Assembly: GCA_020848855.1 (NCBI GenBank)
Contig: JADLHH010000485.1
Coordinates: 1-7,359 of the forward strand
DNA from: Anaerolineae bacterium
GTDB lineage: Bacteria; Chloroflexota; Anaerolineae; Aggregatilineales; Phototrophicaceae
Length of the DNA stretch: 7,359 nt
Direction: 5' to 3'
Each line of letters begins with the position of its first letter. The stretch's first letter is position 1. A program made the position numbers and the translations under genes. This document shows positions 1-4,487 of this stretch, one piece after another. Under the pieces are notes generated by a model that ran no database searches, had not been told where the DNA came from, and saw only the letters and a program-made list of their open reading frames with translations.

Positions 1-434
1 AGACGCCGGGCGGGACGGTAATCCACCGCGCGCATCAGGCGCTGGAGAGCATCTGCCTCGACAAGCATACCATGCACTACAAGGACATTCTGGCGGTCAA
101 GTACGCCGAGCTGGTCTACAACGGCTTGTGGTACACCCGCCTGCGCGAAGCGCTCGACGCTTTCGTCAACGTGACGCAGGAAAACGTCACCGGCACGGTG
201 CGGCTGAAGCTGTACAAGGGCAACGTGATTGTCGTCGGGCGTAAGAGTCCGCACAGCCTCTACCGTGAGGACTACGCCTCGTTCGGCGAGGAGGACGTGT
301 ACAACCAGCAGGACGCCGAAGGTTTCATTCAGTTGTTTGGTTTGCCGGTGAAGGTCGAGGCGCTGGTGTCGATTGACGGCGGCTGTAAGAGCCGTTATCG
401 CCAGCCGGACTACACCAAGTTCAAGCGAGACTAG
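1..434 (+). CDS. argG: Argininosuccinate synthase, C-terminal part (5' end outside window)
   Basis: ATP-dependent ligase joining citrulline and aspartate to give argininosuccinate, the penultimate step of arginine synthesis in the cytosol. The reading frame is open from base 3 and gives 143 residues up to the TAG at 432-434. Family landmarks are easy to recognise: [16 protein letters not shown] at the very start, then [50 protein letters not shown] and [12 protein letters not shown] near the end. These lie in the multimerisation/C-terminal domain; the N-type ATP-binding (PP-loop) domain lies upstream of the window. The ATG at 72 is an internal Met in a conserved stretch, not a start. The next gene starts 41 nt downstream and argH follows it, so this looks like the tail of an arg cluster. 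Identification is from conserved blocks and is very secure. Confidence 0.97.
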   Translation, partial: TPGGTVIHRAHQALESICLDKHTMHYKDILAVKYAELVYNGLWYTRLREALDAFVNVTQENVTGTVRLKLYKGNVIVVGRKSPHSLYREDYASFGEEDVYNQQDAEGFIQLFGLPVKVEALVSIDGGCKSRYRQPDYTKFKRD

Positions 435-475
435 CATCTGACCTCTAATGACCATATGAAAATAAGTGTGAACTG

Positions 476-1594
476 TTGCGAACCCTTGACCCGTCCCATT
501 ATGCCAGTGTGCGCCCGCTCCTCGATGATTTGATGCGATTTAACCTCAGCATCATCGGCGTGCTCACATGGAACAATCCCGGCACGGTTTATGTCGATCA
601 ACCCGACATGCCACATGTGGTGCTCGTCATGAGTCCCGAAGGCTCTTACCTGGCTGGGGACGCGCCTTCCGCTGATCAGGTCTCCTCAGTGAAAAACCAG
701 GTGGTTGACCTGATGGAGAATGATGCCATTGAAGCCCTGTGGTTGACCTGTGATCCCGCATGGCAACTCGTGCTCGATGAGTGCCTGCCCCGACCTCCCC
801 TGCGTGTGCCCCGCCAGCATTATGTCTGTACCACTCCCGCCTTTGATTGGCGCTCGTATGTCCCCGAAGGCTTTGCTGTCCATCGCATTGACCAGGCGTT
901 GCTCGCCCGTGCGGACTTGACCATCCCCGACCATGTTCATGATTGGATCGAGAGCAACTGGGGGACGCGAGAGGACTTCTTCGCTCGCGGCTTCGGGTTC
1001 GTGACCGAAACACTGGACATACACAAGGTCGTCAGTTGGTCGCTCTGCGACTGCATCGGCGATCACGCCTGTGAGATCGGCATCCACACTCACCCGGACT
1101 ACCGTCGGCAGGGATTAGCCGCGCTCACTTCGGCGGCAGCAGTAGATTATGCGCTTGCACAGGGCTTGAGTATGGTCGGTTGGCATTGCAGTACCGACAA
1201 CATCGGGTCTCAGTACACCGCTTTACGGGTTGGATTTACACTCGAACGCGATTATGTCAGTTTTGCTGCCTTTCGCCGGGAAGCTGTCCACTGGTCAGAG
1301 GCTGGACGTTCGCAGGAGGTCATAGGCGACTCTCGCGCTGCCGCCGAGTATTACATCCGCGCCGATGCGTGTGGGGATAAGCCTGCCTGGGGACACTACA
1401 TCCCGTTTTATGCCGCATGTGCATTTGCCAAGCTGGGCGACTACGACTCAGCGTGGACGTGGCTCCATCGCGCAGTCGCACAGGGGTTTGACGATATGGA
1501 CACCTTGCAGTCTGTCGCTGCACTGACGCCGATGCGTGCCACGCCAGCGTGGAACAGCCTGCTTCAATCTATCGAAGGAGACACCGACATATGA
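476..1594 (+). CDS. GNAT-family N-acetyltransferase (ZmaR-like) with TPR-like C-terminal tail
   Basis: Predicted acetyl-CoA-dependent N-acetyltransferase of 372 residues; substrate unknown. Residues 1-135 resemble the N-terminal half of the large GNAT acetyltransferase group that includes ZmaR (HYASVRPLL, then PGTVYVDQPDMPHVVLV). The catalytic GNAT core follows: a beta strand EIGIHTHPDYRRQGLA with the acetyl-CoA pyrophosphate loop RRQGLA at 210-215, then STDNIGSQYTALRVGF with Asn242 and the closing GF at 253-254. Residues from about 270 to 372 are helical and TPR-like (FYAACAFAKLGDYDSAWTWLHRAVAQGF, then a short helix ending LTPMRATPAWNSLL). Start: TTG at 476 is the only usual start codon between the in-frame stop at 449 and the conserved N-terminus, and no strong Shine-Dalgarno precedes it. 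The end overlaps argH by ATGA, which suggests translational coupling. Its codon use looks less GC-biased than argH or ilvB, and a GNAT between argG and argH is unusual. It does not look like ArgA or ArgJ. Family secure, role not known. Confidence 0.85.
   Translation: MRTLDPSHYASVRPLLDDLMRFNLSIIGVLTWNNPGTVYVDQPDMPHVVLVMSPEGSYLAGDAPSADQVSSVKNQVVDLMENDAIEALWLTCDPAWQLVLDECLPRPPLRVPRQHYVCTTPAFDWRSYVPEGFAVHRIDQALLARADLTIPDHVHDWIESNWGTREDFFARGFGFVTETLDIHKVVSWSLCDCIGDHACEIGIHTHPDYRRQGLAALTSAAAVDYALAQGLSMVGWHCSTDNIGSQYTALRVGFTLERDYVSFAAFRREAVHWSEAGRSQEVIGDSRAAAEYYIRADACGDKPAWGHYIPFYAACAFAKLGDYDSAWTWLHRAVAQGFDDMDTLQSVAALTPMRATPAWNSLLQSIEGDTDI
1574..1580 (+). promoter_or_regulatory. Ribosome binding site of argH
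   Basis: GAAGGAG lies 10 nt before the ATG at 1591, inside the last codons of the GNAT gene. It decides the argH start in favour of ATG 1591 over the in-frame GTG at 1549. The 14 residues added by the GTG start (rich in Arg and His) do not belong to the family, whose N-terminus is normally M-x-LWGGRF. Confidence 0.75.
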
Positions 1595-2976
1595 CTCTTT
1601 GGGGCGGGCGCTTCAGCGAGCCGAGCGACGACGACCTGCGTGCGTTGAACGACAGCATCAGCTTTGACCGGCGCATGTATAGGCAGGACATTCGCGGCAG
1701 CATCGCCTACGCGCGCGCCATCGCGGCGGCGGGCGTACTCACGGCGCAGGAAGCCGAAATTATCGTCGGCGGGCTGGAGCAGGTGCTGGGAGAGTTCGAA
1801 TCCGGCACATTTGAACTCAAGCCGGGTGACGAGGACATCCACACGGCAGTCGAGCGGCGGCTGACCGAGATCGTCGGCGCGGTCGGCGGCAAGCTCCACA
1901 CCGGACGCAGCCGCAATGATCAGGTGGCGACCGATTTGCGGTTGTGGACACAGGACGCCATCACCGGAATCGAAGAACGGCTGCTCGTGCTGCTTAGCGC
2001 GTTGTGCGACAAGGCAGGTGATCACGCCGCGACGCTCATGCCCGGCTACACCCACCTGCAGCCCGCCCAGCCCATCACGGCAGGACACTGGCTGATGAGC
2101 TTTTTCTGGATGGTGGCGCGCGACATCGAGCGGCTGGAAGATGCACGCCGCCGGACGGACGTGATGCCGCTGGGTTCGGGCGCGCTCGCCGGGACGCCGT
2201 TCGCAGTGGATCGTTCGCGGCTGGCGGAAGCGCTGGGCTTCAATTCGTATAGTCAGAACAGCCTCGACGGCGTTAGCGACCGCGATTTCGTCGCTGAAAC
2301 GCTGTTCGCGCTGTCGATGACGGCAATTCACCTCAGCCGGCTGGCGGAAGACGTGATCATCTACAGTAACCCTCTGTTCGGCTACATCACACTCGACGAC
2401 CGCTACAGCACCGGGTCGAGCATCATGCCGCAGAAGCGCAATGCCGACCCGATGGAACTGGCGCGTGGCAAAGCCGGGCGGTTGATCGGCAACCTGAGCG
2501 GCTTTCTGGCGACGCTCAAGGGCTTGCCCAGCAGCTACGACAAGGATTTGCAGGAAGACAAAGAGGCGCTGTTCGACTCGGTCGACACACTCAATCTGAT
2601 TCTGCCGGTCGTCACGGCGATCATCCGCACGCTCAAGCCGAACCCCGACAAAATGCGCGCCGCGCTGGATGCCGACATGCTGGCGACCGATCTGGCGGAT
2701 TATCTCGTCCACAAGGGGATGCCGTTCCGCGAGGCGCATCATGTGTCCGGGCGGGCGGTACGGCTGGCAGCGGAGAAAGGGATCAGGCTGACCGAGCTTT
2801 CGGTCGACTCGCTGAGCACGCTATCCGACCTGTTTGACGTGGACGTGACCGCCGTGTTCGACTTCGATGCGTCGGTCGCGCGGCGGCGGGCGGCGGGCGG
2901 AACTGCACCGGATGCGGTACGGGAACAAATCAGGTCGGCACGGCAGTGGCTGAGCGAACGCAATATATTTTCGTAG
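1591..2976 (+). CDS. argH: Argininosuccinate lyase
   Basis: Cleaves argininosuccinate to arginine and fumarate, the last step of arginine synthesis; a homotetramer of the fumarase/aspartase superfamily. From ATG 1591 it is 461 residues, the usual family length, and begins MTLWGGRFSEPSDD. All three conserved regions that build the active site are intact: HTGRSRNDQ at 103-111, GYTHLQPAQP with the catalytic Thr-His pair at 154-155, and the flexible signature loop GSSIMPQKRN at 275-284 with the catalytic serine in the Ser276-Ser277 pair. QNSLDGVSDRDFV, also conserved in the family, lies between them. The C-terminal domain ends with a normal TAG. The start overlaps the GNAT stop by ATGA. About 100 nt separate its stop from the ilv promoter, with two weak inverted repeats but no clear intrinsic terminator, so some arg transcripts could read on towards the ilv leader. 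Confidence 0.98.
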   Translation: MTLWGGRFSEPSDDDLRALNDSISFDRRMYRQDIRGSIAYARAIAAAGVLTAQEAEIIVGGLEQVLGEFESGTFELKPGDEDIHTAVERRLTEIVGAVGGKLHTGRSRNDQVATDLRLWTQDAITGIEERLLVLLSALCDKAGDHAATLMPGYTHLQPAQPITAGHWLMSFFWMVARDIERLEDARRRTDVMPLGSGALAGTPFAVDRSRLAEALGFNSYSQNSLDGVSDRDFVAETLFALSMTAIHLSRLAEDVIIYSNPLFGYITLDDRYSTGSSIMPQKRNADPMELARGKAGRLIGNLSGFLATLKGLPSSYDKDLQEDKEALFDSVDTLNLILPVVTAIIRTLKPNPDKMRAALDADMLATDLADYLVHKGMPFREAHHVSGRAVRLAAEKGIRLTELSVDSLSTLSDLFDVDVTAVFDFDASVARRRAAGGTAPDAVREQIRSARQWLSERNIFS

Positions 2977-2996
2977 GGGCGAAGCACGTCTTGCCC
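2977..2996. repeat. Imperfect inverted repeat just after argH
   Basis: GGGC (2977-2980) and AAG (2982-2984) pair with CTT-GCCC (2990-2996), leaving G2981 bulged and a 5-nt loop. It starts directly after the argH stop codon. There is no T-run behind it, so it is not a standard intrinsic terminator. It could be a 3'-end stabilising stem or a decayed copy of a dispersed repeat. Confidence 0.35.
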
Positions 2997-3017
2997 ATCG
3001 CGCAGCCGGCGCTTTAT

Positions 3018-3041
3018 GCTGTCTGCACAAGAAACGACAGC
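3018..3041. repeat. Inverted repeat GCTGTC-N12-GACAGC
   Basis: Two perfect 6-base arms at 3018-3023 and 3036-3041 are separated by 12 bases, centred about 50 nt upstream of the ilv -35 box. No T-run follows. It could be a weak RNA hairpin at the end of the arg transcript or a transcription-factor site upstream of the ilv promoter. A 6-base arm may also arise by chance. Confidence 0.3.
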
Positions 3042-3079
3042 CACAATATACGAACTTCAGCCCAGCTTTCCCAGAAGGG

Positions 3080-3108
3080 TTGACACGTTCGGCGATTGTG
3101 GATACGCT
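3080..3108 (+). promoter_or_regulatory. Sigma70-type promoter of the ilv leader/operon
   Basis: A perfect -35 box TTGACA at 3080-3085 is followed, after an optimal 17-nt spacer, by TACGCT at 3103-3108 as -10 box (TA at the first two positions and final T match consensus). The expected start of transcription is about 3114-3117. The position fits the leader-peptide ORF and attenuator that begin immediately downstream. No other promoter-like sequence of this quality was seen in the window. Confidence 0.75.
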
Positions 3109-3114
3109 TAATTA

Positions 3115-3132
3115 CAATGTTTCGTCACATTG
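3115..3132. promoter_or_regulatory. Palindrome at the transcription start (operator or 5' RNA hairpin)
   Basis: CAATGT (3115-3120) and ACATTG (3127-3132) are a perfect 6-base inverted repeat around a 6-base centre, sitting on the predicted +1. As DNA this is the right shape and place for a dimeric repressor. As RNA it would be a hairpin at the very 5' end of the transcript, with the upstream in-frame ATG (3117) buried in its stem. The sequence alone cannot say which. Confidence 0.4.
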
Positions 3133-3146
3133 AGATAAAGTGTCTC

Positions 3147-3218
3147 ATGGCACTGCGCCGGTACGTCCTCAGCCTTAGCCTTATTATCGTAATCGTGCTT
3201 ATTAGCAGCGGTTTATGA
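3147..3218 (+). CDS. Branched-chain amino acid leader peptide (attenuation)
   Basis: A 23-codon ORF with 13 Leu/Ile/Val residues, including eight in a row at residues 12-19 (LIIVIVLI). It lies between a strong promoter and an intrinsic terminator ahead of ilvE-ilvB-ilvN-ilvC. This matches the known role of ilv leader peptides in ribosome-mediated attenuation: shortage of Leu-, Ile- or Val-tRNA stalls the ribosome on the run. Several control codons are ones rare in the GC-rich neighbours (CTT three times, GTA, TTA), which would sharpen stalling. ATG 3147 is chosen because it leaves a normal 5' UTR, although its Shine-Dalgarno is weak (TGAGAT at 3131-3136). An in-frame ATG at 3117 would give 33 residues but sits at the transcription start. 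The peptide also resembles a small membrane segment (RR, then hydrophobic), but the terminator and antiterminator around it argue for a leader. No T-box features are seen upstream. Confidence 0.85.
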   Translation: MALRRYVLSLSLIIVIVLISSGL

Positions 3219-3277
3219 CGGCTTGGGTGCGCAGCGACTGAACAGGTAAGCGAGTAAATCAAAAAGCCCCCAAGCCG
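3219..3277 (+). promoter_or_regulatory. Antiterminator pairing of the ilv attenuator
   Basis: CGGCTTGGG at 3219-3227, directly after the leader stop codon, is perfectly complementary (9 bp) to CCCAAGCCG at 3269-3277. That segment is the end of the 5' arm, the loop and the first base of the 3' arm of the terminator hairpin. After one mismatch (3228/3268), two more G-C pairs can form. The two structures are therefore mutually exclusive. Upstream, AGCCTTAGCC-type sequence at 3172-3180 in the leader ORF can pair with 3220-3228 (eight pairs, two of them G-U, one mismatch) and could be the protector segment. It lies where a ribosome stalled on the Leu/Ile/Val run would cover it. Confidence 0.75.
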
Positions 3278-3289
3278 GGGGCTTTTTTT
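3261..3289 (+). terminator. Intrinsic terminator (ilv attenuator)
   Basis: A perfect 11-bp stem, AAAAAGCCCCC (3261-3271) with GGGGGCTTTTT (3277-3287), encloses the 5-nt loop AAGCC and runs into seven T residues (3283-3289). This is a textbook strong Rho-independent terminator, placed 42 nt after the leader stop codon and 249 nt before ilvE. Because the ilv genes lie beyond it, it is best read as an attenuator. It could also stop read-through from argH. Confidence 0.92.
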
Positions 3290-3293
3290 ATGG

Positions 3294-3417
3294 AGTCAGC
3301 AGGAACATGAAACCGGAACGTACTACTTATCAGAATCGAGCGACGACTGCGTATCTGTGCCCGACCAGTCCCTGGACAGAGCCGTATCAGTCTGCGCCTA
3401 GTCAGCAGGCGGAACGT
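3294..3417 (+). repeat. Two-copy direct repeat AGTCAGCAGG ... CGGAACGT
   Basis: AGTCAGCAGG occurs at 3294-3303 and 3400-3409. Each copy is followed by CGGAACGT, at 3314-3321 after 10 extra bases and at 3410-3417 directly. The two copies flank most of the 61-codon ORF. The second CGGAACGT segment can pair with the 5' arm of the downstream hairpin, which suggests the repeat is structural RNA and not chance, but this is unproven. Confidence 0.4.
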
Positions 3418-3492
3418 GCCGCCTATGACAGCGACGATCAGCGACCGACGCATGACGCGCTTTCCGACATCTACAACGGGCTGCACCGGTAG
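3307..3492 (+). CDS. Hypothetical small protein, 61 residues, between attenuator and ilvE
   Basis: An ORF from ATG 3307 to TAG 3490-3492 with ordinary codon choice, 17 nt after the attenuator's T-run. GGAG at 3292-3295 (11 nt spacing) or AGGA at 3301-3304 (2 nt) may serve as ribosome binding site; neither is ideally placed. The product is hydrophilic and rich in Thr, Tyr, Gln, Ala and Pro, with one Cys and one Trp, no signal peptide and no membrane segment; I recognise no family. Its last third (from codon 50) lies inside the second terminator-like hairpin, with the stop codon in the loop. Ribosomes completing this ORF would therefore melt that hairpin. It may be a second leader ORF, a real small protein, or a chance ORF in structured leader RNA. 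Confidence 0.35.
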   Translation: MKPERTTYQNRATTAYLCPTSPWTEPYQSAPSQQAERAAYDSDDQRPTHDALSDIYNGLHR

Positions 3493-3520
3493 AGCGGGTT
3501 CGGAAAGCGCGTTTTATTTT
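3455..3520 (+). terminator. Second terminator-like hairpin before ilvE
   Basis: ACGCGCTTTCCGA (3455-3467) pairs perfectly over 13 bp with TCGGAAAGCGCGT (3500-3512), followed by TTTTATTTT (3512-3520). The 32-nt interior can fold further: CTAC and CGG (3471-3479, two bulged A) with CCG and GTAG (3486-3492), around the loop GCTGCA. It ends only 7 nt before the ilvE Shine-Dalgarno. A terminator placed between promoter and operon implies regulated read-through. The long interior and the interrupted T-run make it weaker than the first terminator. It could also act as an RNA processing or stabilising stem for the ilvE message. Confidence 0.65.
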
Positions 3521-3527
3521 CCTGTTC

Positions 3528-3532
3528 AGGAG
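3528..3532 (+). promoter_or_regulatory. Ribosome binding site of ilvE
   Basis: AGGAG lies 6 nt before ATG 3539 and directly abuts the in-frame ATG 3533. The spacing favours 3539 as the start and rules out the longer upstream reading from 3416, which would run through the hairpin. Confidence 0.8.
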
Positions 3533-3538
3533 ATGATT

Positions 3539-4471
3539 ATGCCCGCAGAATGGATCTGGAAAAACGGCGAGTTTGTAAAGTGGGAGGATGCCACCGTCCA
3601 TGTAACGACTCACGCGCTGCATTACGGGTCGAGCGTATTTGAGGGGGTACGCGCCTACGCGACGCCGGAAGGTCCGGCGGTATTTCGCTTACAGCCGCAC
3701 ACGCGCCGCCTGCTCAATTCCGCCAAGATCGCCCGCATGGATGTGCCGTTCACCGAGGATCAGCTCAACGACGCCATCGTCGAGACGATCCGGCGTAACG
3801 GTCATGATGCCTGCTACATCCGCCCGCTGATTTTTCGCGGCGCAGGTCCTTTGGGCGTAGAGGGGCGCAAGAATCCAGTCGATGCGATCATCTTCACGAT
3901 GGAGTGGGGACGTTATCTCGGCGCGGAAGCGATTGAGAACGGCGTCGACGTACAGGTCAGTTCGTGGCGTCGGCTGGCGGCGGATACTGCCAGTTCGCTG
4001 GCGAAGATCGGCGGGCAGTACATCAACAGCCAGTTCATCAGTATGGAAGCCCACGACAACGGCTTCAATGAAGGCATCGCGCTGGACTACAACGGCACGA
4101 TCAGCGAAGGCGCGGGCGAGAATATCTTCGTGGTGTACAACAACACGATCTTCACGCCCGCCATCGGCTCGTCGATCCTGCTTGGCATCACCCGCGACAG
4201 CGTGCTGACCCTGCTCAACGACAAGGGCTACCGCGTCGTGCGCGAGCCGATCCCGCGCGACCTGCTGTACATCGCCGACGAAATCTTCTTCACCGGGACG
4301 GCGGCAGAAATCACACCCGTCCGGTCGGTGGATCGCATCAAGGTGGGCAGCGGCTCGCGCGGCCCCATCACCAAAGCGGTTCAGGATGAATTCTTCGCCA
4401 TCACATCGGGGCAGAAGCCCGATCCTTATGGCTGGCTGACGTTTGTGCGACAAGCAGAACCCGGCGACTGA
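3539..4471 (+). CDS. ilvE: Branched-chain amino acid aminotransferase
   Basis: PLP enzyme of fold type IV that transfers the amino group from glutamate to the 2-keto acids of Val, Leu and Ile (last step of synthesis) or the reverse. From ATG 3539 it is 310 residues, the usual length. It begins MPAEWIWKNGEFVKWEDATVH, typical of the family. HALHYGSSVFEGVRAY forms the early conserved block, and R-LIFRGAGPLGV follows. The Schiff-base lysine is Lys156 in SLAKIGGQYINS. The class IV signature SEGAGENIF contains Glu190, which should contact the pyridine nitrogen. The phosphate and substrate loop FFTGTAAEITPVRSVD is intact near residue 255-270. It is the first structural gene after the leader region and lies 16 nt before ilvB, so the two are almost certainly co-transcribed. 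Nothing is missing; a D-amino acid or aminodeoxychorismate lyase relative is unlikely given the block pattern and neighbours. Confidence 0.96.
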   Translation: MPAEWIWKNGEFVKWEDATVHVTTHALHYGSSVFEGVRAYATPEGPAVFRLQPHTRRLLNSAKIARMDVPFTEDQLNDAIVETIRRNGHDACYIRPLIFRGAGPLGVEGRKNPVDAIIFTMEWGRYLGAEAIENGVDVQVSSWRRLAADTASSLAKIGGQYINSQFISMEAHDNGFNEGIALDYNGTISEGAGENIFVVYNNTIFTPAIGSSILLGITRDSVLTLLNDKGYRVVREPIPRDLLYIADEIFFTGTAAEITPVRSVDRIKVGSGSRGPITKAVQDEFFAITSGQKPDPYGWLTFVRQAEPGD

Positions 4472-4487
4472 AGGGAAAAAGGAAATC

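Noticed and set aside
456..515. ATG 456 with a good context just before the GNAT gene, suggesting a frameshifted longer N-terminus
   Set aside because: It is in another frame and stops after 20 codons. The GNAT N-terminal conserved block begins right at TTG 476, so no missing sequence needs explaining.
1549..1590. GTG 1549 as an argH start giving 14 extra residues
   Set aside because: The extra residues overlap the GNAT coding region and are not family-like. ATG 1591 has its own Shine-Dalgarno and gives the conserved N-terminus.
1564..2742. Long antisense reading frames opposite argH, ilvE and ilvB (for example 4494-6149 on the minus strand)
   Set aside because: They mirror conserved genes in GC-rich DNA, are rich in Arg, His and Asp, and show no recognisable domain.
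3147..3218. Leader ORF as a small membrane protein or lipoprotein signal
   Set aside because: It is hydrophobic with two arginines at the front, but the promoter, stop-codon-adjacent antiterminator and terminator around it fit a leader peptide far better, and it has no Cys.
3475..3500. Possible T-box sequence (GGGCTGCACCGG) in the second hairpin
   Set aside because: The T-box core needs UGGN before ACC to pair with the tRNA acceptor end; here it is CUGC. The segment is in the hairpin loop and not in the terminator 5' arm, and I see no stem I with a specifier loop upstream.
3416..3538. Longer ilvE beginning upstream at 3416
   Set aside because: It would run through the second hairpin and its U-tract, and ATG 3539 has a well-spaced AGGAG and the family N-terminus.
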